Below are positions 1 to 8,588 of a DNA stretch of 27,257 bases, piece by piece. The number at the start of each line of letters is the position of its first letter. Position 1 is the stretch's first letter. Where the stretch lies: NCBI GenBank assembly GCA_023091735.1, contig JALKBU010000704.1, positions 1 to 27,257 of the forward strand, read 5' to 3'. The position numbers and the translations under genes are program-made. Origin of the DNA: Trichomonas tenax (Eukaryota; Parabasalia; Trichomonadida; Trichomonadidae). The notes under the pieces are model-generated. The model ran no database searches. It saw only the letters and a program-made list of their open reading frames with translations, and was not told the origin of the DNA.

Positions 1-64
1 TATTGACACTTTTCCATTTTTCCCGCGCAATCACGTCACTTTCCTTTATATTTGACATTCTGAC

Positions 65-93
65 TCTATATGTCAAACATAATTTACATGTCA
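65..93 (+). repeat. TTTACATGTCA motif pair
   Basis: A perfect TTTACATGTCA lies at 83-93, preceded 18 bp upstream by the weaker copy TCTATATGTCA at 65-75. It belongs to the intergenic motif family described at 2453-2502. No gene start lies close by. Confidence 0.5.
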
Positions 94-432
94 GAAAAGC
101 ACGTTGTTCTATTTTGTCCCTGTCCCGGATGTGAATTAACTCACCCTTCCAGAAAAACGTTTTTAGGGGGTGACAAAAATTTCTCACTCAATTTTCTCCA
201 CGAAGATAATGTTTTAAAGTCTCTAATTTATGTGATGATGAGGAAATACATGTGTGTGTTTATTTTTAATCATTATTTGTTTGATAGGAAATTGGAAAGC
301 TTTGACAAAGAAGAATTTGTTCAATCTGCATTTATTGATATCCATTCCTTGTGAAAGGAGATAAAGATGATTTTGACTTTGCTTCCTCTTGCAGCCGCGC
401 TCATGCAAGAATCACCGTGTTGAAATATCTAC

Positions 433-674
433 TTAATGTTGCATCATTTCGATCGCAGGAATTTCGAGGTGTCCATTCATTGATGCATAATACCCATAGT
501 TTAAACCAATATTTGTCTCAGAACTAACATCTCAGCCAACAGCCCATCATCAGATGAAAGGCCATTTTTCTCGTTCTTCAAAGGAGAGACTTCGGATTCA
601 AGATATTCATTGTCTTTAGCATTGGCAGTTTCTATATTAAGATCCAATAACATCTGACAGCTGACCGTATTCCA
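433..674 (-). pseudogene. possible ankyrin-like relic, frameshifted
   Basis: On the minus strand one frame is open from 674 down to about 520 (with an ATG at 653-651). A second frame takes over and ends at TAA 435-433. The second part reads SETNIGLNYGYYASMNGHLE followed by IPAIEMMQH; the ASMNGHLEI string resembles the middle of an ankyrin repeat, a very large family in trichomonads. The two parts are out of frame and there is no start in context, so at best this is a decayed fragment. Short open frames arise by chance, so confidence is low. Confidence 0.25.
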
Positions 675-838
675 TCATGGAAGTTGCATATCGATCTGAA
701 TGTTTCGCATTTGAAATAATGATGCATGTAAAATATTAATTTTGTCATGTAAATAGTTGATATTTTGTCAGTTGTCAAAAATGCGAATAATCATAATAAA
801 AAGTGGTTTTTGTTCTTCCAATATAAAAAGATAGGATC

Positions 839-870
839 TGTCACGTAAAACATCAATATTTGACATGAGT
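839..870 (-). repeat. TTTACGTGACA motif pair (minus)
   Basis: On the minus strand TTTACGTGACA (849-839) and a weaker copy, AACTCATGTCA (870-860), lie 21 bp apart. A further single copy, TTTACATGACA, is on the minus strand at 753-743. All are 300-420 bp upstream of the Myb gene. Confidence 0.45.
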
Positions 871-872
871 TA

Positions 873-903
873 TTTAGCATCTATACAGTATACAGATGCT
901 AAA
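873..903. repeat. inverted repeat, 10-bp arms
   Basis: TTTAGCATCT (873-882) and AGATGCTAAA (894-903) are perfect reverse complements around an 11-bp spacer that itself contains ATAC-A-GTAT. It could be an operator-like palindrome or a hairpin. It lies 264 bp upstream of the Myb start. Confidence 0.6.
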
Positions 904-1166
904 AAAGGTGAATACGCAAAATGAAGTAATTCATTTAAATTTCCCCCTCTCAAAAAAATGTATGCTTTTGATATTTATCTGCTAGCATAACACATCAAAA
1001 ATATAAAGTTTTGTGCAACCATGCAATCGACCAAACTTCTTTACCTCAATTTTTATAACACCTATATAAGATCATAATCAGTATTTTGTCTCACGAACAA
1101 AAAACCGTAAAAAGCAGTGAAAAGTTTGTGAGAATTTTCGGTCGATTGAAATAATTTTATTTTTTA

Positions 1167-1727
1167 ATGAACTCTGCGACTGATTTTGGGCCGATTTTAG
1201 CGCCGCAGAAGACCCACTCCAAGTCGAAGTTCACTGCTGTCGAGGACCAGCAGATATTAGAGTTAGTTTCCAAGCACGGAGATCAAAATTGGGCATTGAT
1301 CGCCTCTAAAATCAAGGGTAGAAGCACTAGACAATGCCGAGAAAGGTATATGAATTATTTATGTCCATCAGTCAATAACCAGCCATGGACTCCTGAAGAA
1401 GATGAACTTTTACTAGAAAAGAAACAAATACTCGGATCTCATTGGAAAGCGATAGCTGATTATTTCCCAAATAGAACTGATATTAACGTTAAAAATCGTT
1501 GGTTAAAATTAGAAAGACATCGCAAAAAAGAAATTAGTAAAGGTTTATATCACGAGACTTCACCAGTACCTGTGAACAAGGCTCCAGAGATAGTTGCACA
1601 AAAGGCTTCTTACGCAGGAGATGTATTCGTTCAATTCTTAGAACCAATATCTCAAGCAATTGACTTAGAAGATTACACAAGATTGGGTGATGACTTTATG
1701 CAATACTTCCAGCCAATTTCAAACTAA
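1167..1727 (+). CDS. R2R3-type Myb DNA-binding protein
   Basis: A 186-aa nuclear regulator with two tandem Myb (SANT-like) repeats followed by a short tail. Repeat one spans about residues 20-66 with the aromatic core F22, W42, Y61 (the first and third tryptophans are replaced by F and Y). Repeat two spans about 72-118 with W74, W93, W112. The recognition-helix regions contain STRQCRERYMNYL and NVKNRWLKL, typical of R2R3 Mybs. The C-terminal 65 residues are acidic to neutral with two similar FLEPISQ and YFQPISN strings. In trichomonads such compact Mybs bind promoter Myb recognition elements and control adhesin-type and iron-responsive genes; which targets this one has cannot be read here. 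The stop is TAAAA, which fits the trichomonad TAAA polyadenylation signal. No TCAYWW initiator lies just upstream. Confidence 0.93.
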   Translation: MNSATDFGPILAPQKTHSKSKFTAVEDQQILELVSKHGDQNWALIASKIKGRSTRQCRERYMNYLCPSVNNQPWTPEEDELLLEKKQILGSHWKAIADYFPNRTDINVKNRWLKLERHRKKEISKGLYHETSPVPVNKAPEIVAQKASYAGDVFVQFLEPISQAIDLEDYTRLGDDFMQYFQPISN

Positions 1728-1795
1728 AATTTGAAAATAAATATTATCTCAAAAAATATTATTAAATCTAATTCTATAATCAATTGAAAAATAAA

Positions 1796-1824
1796 GATTA
1801 ATCAATCGGTTTAAACGATTAATC
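1796..1824. repeat. nested palindrome after the Myb gene
   Basis: Two copies of the self-complementary octamer GATTAATC (1796-1803 and 1817-1824) flank a segment centred on GTTTAAAC. The whole 29 bp is nearly palindromic. It starts 69 bp after the Myb stop and contains an AACGAT string resembling Myb recognition elements. A 3' processing, regulatory or chance origin cannot be separated. Confidence 0.45.
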
Positions 1825-1883
1825 AATATATATCACTATGGTAATATCGAATATGCTCCATGATAAAGAAAACCCTAAAAATA

Positions 1884-2460
1884 TCAAATTTTGGAAATGA
1901 ATTTTTTATCGTCGAAGTGCACCCTTAAGAGCTCCAAATATAGGAATGCTTTATCTTCATCATGGTCAAGTGTGCATTCGATATTCTGGCTATATTTCCT
2001 TTTTATCTAAGGTTTGCCACTTCCTTACTATCATTCTGTGATTATTGAGTTCTCTTAGGAACCTGTACCTTATTTCTTCATTAACTGAAGTTTCAGCAAC
2101 AGATATGGTTATAGAAAAATTCATGTCTATAAAGCTTGTATCATCACATTCCAGTCAAACACAATAATTCATTTCTAAAAATATCACATGAATGCAAAAG
2201 TCAAAAGCAACAACGTAAACCTATATATTTGTGTACAAATAGTCATTGACTATTTCATGCAGCTTTATTGCAAGCATGGAATTGTTAGAACTTATAGATG
2301 TTAGTGAGATATGATGGCGACCTTGTTTGACTAGAAACTTGCGTCATTTATTTTTAACACCTAGCACAATATCATCTGCTACATCATCATTTGAAATTCT
2401 TTCGAACAAATGGCAGTGATTGAGTGACTTTTGTATGAATGAAAAAACAATATTTACATG
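1884..2460 (-). pseudogene. decayed reading frame of unknown protein
   Basis: One minus-strand frame runs from 2460 to 1992, about 157 codons, with only three internal stops (TGA 2346-2344, TAG 2223-2221, TGA 2157-2155) before TAG 1992-1990. A +1 shift then continues as a clean 34-codon frame from 1988 to TGA 1886-1884. The text is rich in charged residues rather than the I/N/F/Y/K mix expected from random AT-rich DNA; examples are VNEEIRYRFLRELNNHR and CTLDHDEDKAFLYLELLRV. I do not recognise the family. Weaker open frame continues upstream to about 2640 in another phase. I infer an old gene with stops and at least one frameshift; no function is claimed. Confidence 0.42.
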
Positions 2461-2502
2461 TCAGAATAATAATTACATGGCATAATAAATGATTACTTGG
2501 CA
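2453..2502 (+). repeat. triple TTTACATGTCA-type motif array
   Basis: Three head-to-tail copies: TTTACATGTCA (2453-2463), ATTACATGGCA (2472-2482) and ATTACTTGGCA (2492-2502), starting 19 and 20 bp apart. This is the clearest array of a motif, consensus TTTAC(A/G)TG(T/G)CA, found in intergenic DNA throughout the window on both strands. The spacing is close to two helical turns, as expected for sites read by a repeated or oligomeric DNA-binding protein; it could equally be a short tandem repeat. It lies 260-310 bp upstream of the tautomerase gene. Confidence 0.6.
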
Positions 2503-2762
2503 GAATATATTCCAACTTCATTGATAAATCGCGTGACAAGGGTGCAGAGCAAAGAAATAGAATGCAGTGGTCGGTGTGTTGCCAATCTATGGGACCCCAC
2601 AATAGCACAAAGCGATTATCATAAGTGAAATGAAATTGAAAGACTTATCGTTTGGTGCTCTCAAATTCCATCGTTTTCTGTACAATGTAGTGTCATTTCT
2701 TCAAGGCCGAGATTATGCAGGAGAAATAGTTTTCAAAATTCTTGATCTTAAAAAGTGACTAA

Positions 2763-3191
2763 ATGCCTGTTGTTCGCATCAGCATTCGTGAAGACTTAAA
2801 GCCAGAGACAAAGAAGGCCATTTCTGATGCAGTCCATCGCGCTCTCGTCGAGGAATTCAAGATTCCAGACGCTGACTTCTGGCATATTATCGATGAAGTG
2901 AAGCCAGGAAACATCATGTTCCCAAAGGAGTACCTCGGCGTCCAACACGGCGACAAGCTCGTTATCGTCAACATTTGCGCTGCTTCTGGCAGAACACCAG
3001 AGATCAAGAGAAATCTCTTCAAGGCCATCCACAAATACGCCACAGAGTGGCAGTCTGAGGTCCCAGGATGCGACATCTGCGTTTACCTCCAGGAGAATAA
3101 CGGCCTCACAGATTATTCTTGGGGCAATGGTGAAGTCCAGCTTCCACCACACCTCCTCGCTAAGCTGAAAGAGATGGAAGGTTCTAAATAA
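2763..3191 (+). CDS. tautomerase-superfamily enzyme, bacterial type
   Basis: A 142-aa protein of the longer bacterial-type tautomerase group (tautomerase_2/cis-CaaD-like fold), not classical MIF. The residue after Met1 is Pro2, the catalytic base of the superfamily, exposed when the initiator Met is removed. The conserved stretches are ADFWHIID, VIVNICAASGRTPEIKRNLF (about 67-86) and the C-terminal DYSWGNGEVQL (117-127), matching the WSFGxGxAQ-type signature of these proteins. It probably interconverts keto and enol forms of a small carbonyl acid; the substrate cannot be inferred. The family is mainly bacterial, so lateral transfer is a plausible origin. Codon use is rich in ctc, aag and atc, like a well-expressed native gene. 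The stop is followed by TAAATAAA. Start: first ATG, required by the Pro. Confidence 0.9.
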   Translation: MPVVRISIREDLKPETKKAISDAVHRALVEEFKIPDADFWHIIDEVKPGNIMFPKEYLGVQHGDKLVIVNICAASGRTPEIKRNLFKAIHKYATEWQSEVPGCDICVYLQENNGLTDYSWGNGEVQLPPHLLAKLKEMEGSK

Positions 3192-3414
3192 ATCAAAAAT
3201 TTACGGATAATTTTTACAAATCATGAATCTTTCATTTAATACCGAATACCATGAACAACCGATAATAACACATGAATCAAAAATGACTCAGCGCAATAAT
3301 GGCTCCGAAAAATGATATGATTTAAAAAAATGAATTATATTTCGAGATTTGAATAAGATATCATTAATTAGACTAAATATGGACTCAATTTTATAGCGAA
3401 TGAGTTCAAATACC

Positions 3415-3420
3415 TCACAA
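3415..3420 (+). promoter_or_regulatory. possible initiator with upstream mini-ORF
   Basis: TCACAA fits the trichomonad initiator TCAYWW and lies 33 bp before the DHHC start. An ATG at 3420-3422 directly follows and opens a six-codon frame (MNYFLV) closed by TGA 3438-3440, before the main ATG at 3448. If transcription begins at 3417, this ATG would be almost at the 5' end of the mRNA. Confidence 0.35.
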
Positions 3421-3447
3421 TGAATTATTTTTTGGTGTGAAGATTTG

Positions 3448-4200
3448 ATGGAGCTGATCCCGGTGATTCAAGGAAGCCGAGATTTCAGAAACTTATACAT
3501 TATCGCACACTACATTAACTACATTTTTATGTACTTAGCTGCGCCTTCTCCAGACTATTTTTACAGTGATACGAAAAATACAATTTGGTTCTTCGTATAT
3601 ACAATCAACTATTTCTTCGGATTGTTCTTATATACTCGGGCAGCAGTAACGCCAGGCTTTCAAAATACCCCCAAAGAGTACAAAAAAACATCCGAAAACA
3701 GATTTTATTGCGAAGAATGCGAACATCATTGCTTACTAAGATGCTCACACTGTCACATATGCGGTGGTTGTGTCTTACGAAGGGACCATCATTGTTCTTG
3801 GCTCGGAACTTGCGTTGGTCAGAATAATCATCTTCGATTTTTCATCTTCATGGTAGTAGAAACGATAACGTGCGTCTCTTCGACTTATATGGTTTTTATT
3901 GGGCTTCAACATAGATTCATAGAAGGTGATCTTCGATACAATGGTCCTATGTTGAGTTATTTGGCGCCATGGGGCCTATTTACTTCATACTTAGGAATTG
4001 GGCTTTTTTGCAAACAAACATATTATATTCTTACGAATGTAACAACATGGGAAATGTCTAGATGGGACCGCGTGACTTACCTCAAAGGATACCCCAAAGC
4101 CAGAAGTCCTTTTGATAAGGGTATCGCGAATAATTTGAAAGAATTTTTGCATATGCGGAACAAAAAGCTTGTATATACACTACCGCGTCTATTTGTTTGA
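3448..4200 (+). CDS. DHHC S-palmitoyltransferase
   Basis: A 250-aa integral membrane enzyme that transfers palmitate from acyl-CoA to protein cysteines, probably at Golgi, ER or plasma membrane. The cysteine-rich domain is complete: C88-x2-C91-x9-H101-C102-x2-C105-x2-C108-x4-D113-H114-H115-C116, then CVGQNNHLRFF. The TTxE motif is TTWE (199-202), followed by a SPFDKGIANNLKEF segment like the C-terminal motif of DHHC enzymes; this order resembles ZDHHC12. Four hydrophobic segments lie at about 15-32, 45-62, 130-152 and 168-188, with the cysteine-rich domain in the central loop. The Pro usual before the HC pair is replaced (LLRCSHC), adding two further cysteines. The start is ATG at 3448; the frame is also open from a TTG just before it. 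Confidence 0.94.
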   Translation: MELIPVIQGSRDFRNLYIIAHYINYIFMYLAAPSPDYFYSDTKNTIWFFVYTINYFFGLFLYTRAAVTPGFQNTPKEYKKTSENRFYCEECEHHCLLRCSHCHICGGCVLRRDHHCSWLGTCVGQNNHLRFFIFMVVETITCVSSTYMVFIGLQHRFIEGDLRYNGPMLSYLAPWGLFTSYLGIGLFCKQTYYILTNVTTWEMSRWDRVTYLKGYPKARSPFDKGIANNLKEFLHMRNKKLVYTLPRLFV

Positions 4201-4913
4201 AGAACTTTTGATAATAAAATGTTTTGTTATTACTCATGAAATACTTGCTTTAGATTTTAGCTTGAAAGACGAATCAAAAAAGATAAATAATTTTGGAAAA
4301 TTTTGATTTCTGAGATTTCTGCAACATTATTTTCAGAAATTTATAACATAAAATGAATAATAATAGATGAATAATATAATAAACAATATAAAATATGAAA
4401 TATTATAGATCTTGAAGAATATTTCTATCATTATCCATCAAGCACTCTATCATATGATCACCTTCAGGAATTATTTTGGATTTTCCGAGTGATAATTAAT
4501 AAAATACAGAATTAGTTTTAATTGATGGATATTTTATACCAATATAAGAAATAACACTTTGCGGTATATGGAACCCTCCATTATTCAACTAGATTTATCA
4601 TATTCCGAAGTCTTGCAAATGAATATCCATTGATTAATGTCGTCAAATTAAATATCATAATCAAATTCTCATGAAAATTCTAGAATCATCATTTCATACT
4701 GAATAAAGATCATTTGCACAATTATCTAAGCAAATTGACAATTTTATTTTCTTGGTTGGGATATCTTGAGTTCTGTATTGCTATCATGACAATTTTTTTT
4801 CAAAATCCGCAAATATTCACTGTGTTTATGCTACTCACGAAATGTTGAGATTTGGAAAACGAAGATTTTGGTCCTCACCCCTGTGATTTTTCGATGCCCC
4901 CTAATGATCAATA
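4201..4913. other. intergenic, no supported gene
   Basis: Very AT-rich. An AATAAAA string follows the DHHC stop closely. On the minus strand 4585-4403 is about 60 codons with one internal stop and could be a relic, but this is not distinguishable from chance. No RNA gene or repeat was seen. Confidence 0.4.
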
Positions 4914-5780
4914 ATGGGAAAGAACGGAAAGGTTCCCCAGAAGGACAAACGCGGCAAAACGAAGCGTTTCGACAGAGATGCGCAGCCAGGCAACCACGCG
5001 CACCCTGAGTTCCCCGTGCGTCTCGCTATGTGGGACTTCGGCCAATGCGACCCAAAGAGATGTTCCGGTATCAAACTAAAACGCCTCGGCTACATCAGGG
5101 TCCTCAACCAGAGGGATACTTTTCACGGATTGGTTCTTTCACCAATCGGCACTCAGATTATCAGCCCTGAAGATAAAGAGCTCGCGCTGACATCTGGATT
5201 GGCCGTCGTCGACTGCTCGTGGAAGCAGCTCGACCACACTGACGTTACACAGCTCAAAGCACGCCATCACAGAATTCTTCCTTATTTAGTCGCCGCAAAT
5301 ACAGTAAACTTCGGAAAACCATGGAGACTCAACTGTGCGGAGGCCCTCGCAGCGTGTCTCGCAATTTTCGGATTCCAAGACGCAGCAGACGAATTACTAA
5401 ATCAGTTTAAGTGGGGTCACTCATTCTTTGAGCAGAATGGAGACTACATAGACGCGTACAAGACAGCGCGCTCTGCCGAAGAGATGACAGACATGCAGAA
5501 CTTCTTCCTCAACGAGCTCAAGGAAGAAGCAGAGAAGGAGAAGAACGAAGAGTTCGATCCTATTCTCGATGGAAATCCAAACAGAAGACCGGTCAAGCGC
5601 CACATTTACATTCCCAAGGAATTACGTCCTGAGGCACCTAAGACTGATGTCCCGCAGGATCCAAATGCTGCACCAGCACCAGCTGAAGCACCGAAGAGCC
5701 TCATGAACTTGATCTCTCCTAAGGACATGGGATCTAACTATTCTGACTGCGGATATTGCACGGACGATGAAGATGACTGA
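4914..5780 (+). CDS. TSR3: 18S rRNA aminocarboxypropyltransferase Tsr3
   Basis: A 288-aa enzyme that transfers the 3-amino-3-carboxypropyl group of S-adenosylmethionine to a hypermodified pseudouridine in the small-subunit rRNA (N1-methyl-N3-acp-pseudouridine in eukaryotes), a late cytoplasmic step of 40S maturation. Signatures: MWDFGQCDPKRCSG (39-52, RLI-like N-terminal motif), GLAVVDCSW (95-103), and the family hallmark NTVNFGKPWRLNCAEALAA (129-147). The N-terminus is lysine-rich. After about residue 200 there is a charged helix (EEAEKEKNEEFDP), a Pro/Ala-rich linker and an acidic tail ending CTDDEDD. Length is close to yeast Tsr3 (about 313 aa). It converges with the coiled-coil gene, whose stop is 190 bp away. 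No TCAYWW initiator is evident upstream. Confidence 0.95.
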   Translation: MGKNGKVPQKDKRGKTKRFDRDAQPGNHAHPEFPVRLAMWDFGQCDPKRCSGIKLKRLGYIRVLNQRDTFHGLVLSPIGTQIISPEDKELALTSGLAVVDCSWKQLDHTDVTQLKARHHRILPYLVAANTVNFGKPWRLNCAEALAACLAIFGFQDAADELLNQFKWGHSFFEQNGDYIDAYKTARSAEEMTDMQNFFLNELKEEAEKEKNEEFDPILDGNPNRRPVKRHIYIPKELRPEAPKTDVPQDPNAAPAPAEAPKSLMNLISPKDMGSNYSDCGYCTDDEDD

Positions 5781-5970
5781 ACAAAAGTGTTGCTATAGAT
5801 TATTCACACATAAAGCTTTTATTAGATATGATAATATTATCTTCATTCTTTGGCATTTGAATATTGTTTATATGTGGAGATAAATATATTAAAATGAGAA
5901 GGATAAATATTTAATAAAACGACGAAATAAAATACACAATTACATGATAAATTACAATAAGTTTTTTTTT

Positions 5971-7974
5971 TCATTGAACCTTTGTCTGAGCCTTAGTTTT
6001 AGAGCTCTCTACCATTTGGCGCAGTTGAGTGACATCGATGTTAAATTTGGATGCGAGCTGATTGACATCGAGAGATCCGTAGTGAAGAAGCAAGTCATTG
6101 AAGTCATCTCTGATGATTTGCTTCTTCATCTCGAGAGTGATGTTAGCGAGTTTCTTTCTCTGTGCGATCTCAAGTTTGTTCTTCATGTATTGCTCAGCCT
6201 TCATCTCTCTGGCCTCCGCCTTTTCAACTTTATCTCTGTTCCGCTTTTCCATGAGTTGCTGCTGTCTCTCAGCATTCGCATCTCTCATCTGTGTCTTCAT
6301 TGTGACAATTGCCATCTGCTGCTGGATTTCCTGCTCCTTCTGCTTCTTGGCTTCTTTGACCCTCTGCTGCTCATCATCCCACTGCTTCATGATCTGAGAA
6401 ACTCTTTCTTCCTCCTTCTTCTCCCTCTCTTCGATCATCTTCTGTCTCTTCTCTTCCTTCTCCGCACGAATCTGTCTTTCATTCTTCAGCTTCTGCTCTC
6501 TTGCATCGCGCTGCTGCTGAAGCTTGAGCTCAACCTTGCTGTTGCTTTCCTCCATCTTCTTGATCAGTTCCTCGCGCTCGGAGTTCAATTTCTCCTGAGC
6601 GTCGATGTTGCGCTGAACCATCATATCGCTCTTCGCACGCATCTCTCTGGCCTTCTTTATCCTGTTCTCCTTTGCCTTTTGGATCTTGTTCTCGAGATCC
6701 TGGTCCTTCTTCTCTATCTCTCTTTGCTTCTGCATCTGGAGTTCCATCTGCGCGCGTTGACCGCTTTCGAATCTCTGCTTTTGGAGTGAGAAAGCAGTTC
6801 TGTTCTTCTCTCTGATTGCTTGTATCGCTTGAGCTCTCCTCTGCTGGAAGAGCATCTCCCTCTGCACCTGCTCCCTCTGCTTCTCGAGGATTCGCTGCTG
6901 ATCTTCAGCGAGTTTCTTTTCGAGCATCTCTCTTCTTTCCTGGGCTTTGATAAGTCTCTGCTTTTCAGCTTCCATCATCATCTGCTGCTGCTTCCTCTTC
7001 AGTTCCTGAAGCAGCTTTCTGTTCTTCTCGATCTCCTCCTCCTGCTTCTGCTTCATTTCGAGGATCTTGTGCTCGCGTTCGGAAATTCTTTGCTGTATTA
7101 ATTGTTCTTTTTGCTCTCTCTTTTCTGCCTCAGCTTGGGCCTTCGCTCTGAGTTCCTTTTCATACTCTGCCTGGCGTTGCTCTCTATTTGCCTGCATTTC
7201 CTGCTCTTCTTTCATTATTTGCTCATGAATTAAGAGATTGACAATTAATTGAACGACCTCGCGCTTTTGGAAGTCCTGAATGCGCTGAACTTCTTCTTCG
7301 TGTTGTTTCTTCTCTTCATCAGTCATTTGCTGGCGTCTAATCGATTTCATTTTTTCCGCTTGGAAATCTTCGTCATTTTTCTGCGCATCAATGATTTTCT
7401 GGCGCTCCTTCTTGACTTCATCGATTATCGCTTTGCGTCGGATTTCCATTGCGGCTTTTGCCTTTTCTTTCACTTCCGGAAATTGTGCATACTGCGCCAA
7501 ATCGTCATCTGTGATGACTTTCACCTGCTTAGGCTGGACGATGAGCTCCTCCATGGCTTTTATGGTGGCCTCCTCTGTGAAAATCGGAATCTCATTTGGA
7601 TACTCTTGTTCGAAGTTAAGAATTGATATCTTGTGGTCCGGCTTGTGTGAAGGCTGCTGTTTCGGAGGTTTTTCAGACCTCTTCTTCAAAGGCTTTTTAT
7701 TCTTTATATTCGAATTTGTTCCAACAAACATTCCATTAACCAAATCCTGCTTTATTTCGGTTTCTGTGTTCGTTTTCGCGTCATTTTTGGCGGGTTCACT
7801 GTTATTATTTTTAACGGTTGTAGCAATTTGTTTCACTTCCTCTTTGATTTGAGGTTTCGCTTTGGGCTCCACTGGTGCGTGCACACCCTGCTTTGGGTCT
7901 GTCAGAAACACGTCGCAGGCTTCGTTATTATTCATTTTGGTCACCTCCAACGTATTAAAAATTGACTTGTTCAT
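5971..7974 (-). CDS. long coiled-coil protein, likely cytoskeletal
   Basis: A 667-aa protein of unknown family. Residues 1-160 are low-complexity and basic (KNKKPLKKRSEKPPKQQ), then a Glu/Lys/Gln/Arg-rich coiled coil runs from about 160 to 630 with few breaks. The last 40 residues form a short, probably globular tail (DDFNDLLLHYGSLDVNQLAS). There are no membrane segments. Proteins like this are common in trichomonads and usually belong to the cytoskeleton (costa, pelta-axostyle, basal-body fibres), but that is inference from composition. The start used is the first ATG, at 7974; a second in-frame ATG at 7935 is also possible. Strong heptad codon bias gives long open frames on the opposite strand, which are shadows. 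The MsrA gene lies just upstream on the same strand, 128 bp away. Confidence 0.85.
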   Translation of the reverse strand: MNKSIFNTLEVTKMNNNEACDVFLTDPKQGVHAPVEPKAKPQIKEEVKQIATTVKNNNSEPAKNDAKTNTETEIKQDLVNGMFVGTNSNIKNKKPLKKRSEKPPKQQPSHKPDHKISILNFEQEYPNEIPIFTEEATIKAMEELIVQPKQVKVITDDDLAQYAQFPEVKEKAKAAMEIRRKAIIDEVKKERQKIIDAQKNDEDFQAEKMKSIRRQQMTDEEKKQHEEEVQRIQDFQKREVVQLIVNLLIHEQIMKEEQEMQANREQRQAEYEKELRAKAQAEAEKREQKEQLIQQRISEREHKILEMKQKQEEEIEKNRKLLQELKRKQQQMMMEAEKQRLIKAQERREMLEKKLAEDQQRILEKQREQVQREMLFQQRRAQAIQAIREKNRTAFSLQKQRFESGQRAQMELQMQKQREIEKKDQDLENKIQKAKENRIKKAREMRAKSDMMVQRNIDAQEKLNSEREELIKKMEESNSKVELKLQQQRDAREQKLKNERQIRAEKEEKRQKMIEEREKKEEERVSQIMKQWDDEQQRVKEAKKQKEQEIQQQMAIVTMKTQMRDANAERQQQLMEKRNRDKVEKAEAREMKAEQYMKNKLEIAQRKKLANITLEMKKQIIRDDFNDLLLHYGSLDVNQLASKFNIDVTQLRQMVESSKTKAQTKVQ

Positions 7975-8102
7975 TTATATCAGGACCCTGCTTAATTATA
8001 GAGGACCCTCAAATAGGAAAAACCTTTTTAATCACCGAAAGCGTTGCCAGTTCGTGTTTAATAGAGTGTTGGAATCATTTCTATTTCTTTTTAAGGAAAA
8101 TG

Positions 8103-8588
8103 TTAGAATTTCTTCACTCTCCTGTGGCAGTATGGCTTCTCTCCGTTGTTGTCGTAGTAGTTCTGGTGGTAGTCTTCAGCGTCCCAGAATTGTGTGGCCT
8201 TTGTTACCTTTGTGTTGACTTCGAATCCATTCGATTTGAGGAGTTTGATGACCTTTTCAGTGATAGCCTTCTGGTTGTCGTCGAGATAGAAGATCTCGCT
8301 GCGGTACTGTGGGCCGATATCTGGTCCCTGGCCATCTGTCTGAGCTGGATCGTGAATCTCAAAGAAGAACTTGCAGAGCTCCTCGTATGTGACAACATCG
8401 CTGTCGTAGTCGACGAGGATGGCTTCAGCGTGTCCTGTTGTGTGAGCTTTAACTTCTGGATATTTTGGATTCTCCTTATGACCGCCAATATAGCCGACAA
8501 CAGTGTGCTTGACGCCGTTCAGCTTGCTGAAGAGGTACTGGACGCCCCAGAAGCAGCCGCAAGCGAAAATAGCTTTCTCCATAACCAT
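8103..8588 (-). CDS. msrA: peptide methionine sulfoxide reductase MsrA
   Basis: A 161-aa enzyme that reduces the S-epimer of methionine sulfoxide in proteins using thioredoxin, protecting this microaerophile from oxidants. The catalytic motif is GCFWG at 11-15 with nucleophile Cys12. The conserved blocks TTGHAEA (50-56), GPQYRS (92-97) and EDYHQNYY (138-145) are present, and Cys154 in KPYCHRRV is the likely resolving cysteine. Length matches short single-domain MsrA with no targeting sequence, so it is probably cytosolic. The start is ATG 8588-8586; an alternative Met at codon 3 is possible. No classical initiator was found in the 50 bp upstream. Confidence 0.96.
   Translation of the reverse strand: MVMEKAIFACGCFWGVQYLFSKLNGVKHTVVGYIGGHKENPKYPEVKAHTTGHAEAILVDYDSDVVTYEELCKFFFEIHDPAQTDGQGPDIGPQYRSEIFYLDDNQKAITEKVIKLLKSNGFEVNTKVTKATQFWDAEDYHQNYYDNNGEKPYCHRRVKKF

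Larger units (their letters stand above)
1..1166. other. gene-poor stretch before the Myb gene
   Basis: No gene I can support. An ATG-started frame at 70-354 (94 codons) begins inside a repeated motif copy and matches no family I know; its CPCPGC cysteine cluster near the start is only faintly zinc-finger-like. A 19-codon frame at 367-423 encodes a short hydrophobic peptide that looks like an isolated signal peptide (MILTLLPLAAALMQESPC). The minus strand holds a possible relic at 433-674. TTTACATGTCA-type motifs occur at 65-93, 743-753 and 839-870, and an inverted repeat at 873-903. No tRNA or rRNA signature was seen. Confidence 0.5.

Noticed and set aside
70..354. A 94-codon ORF with a CPCPGC cluster
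   Set aside because: It starts inside a repeated motif, has random AT-rich composition after residue 45, and no initiator.
5944..7852. Several long plus-strand open frames opposite the coiled-coil gene
   Set aside because: They are leucine-rich shadows caused by Glu/Lys/Gln codon bias on the coding strand; none has family features.
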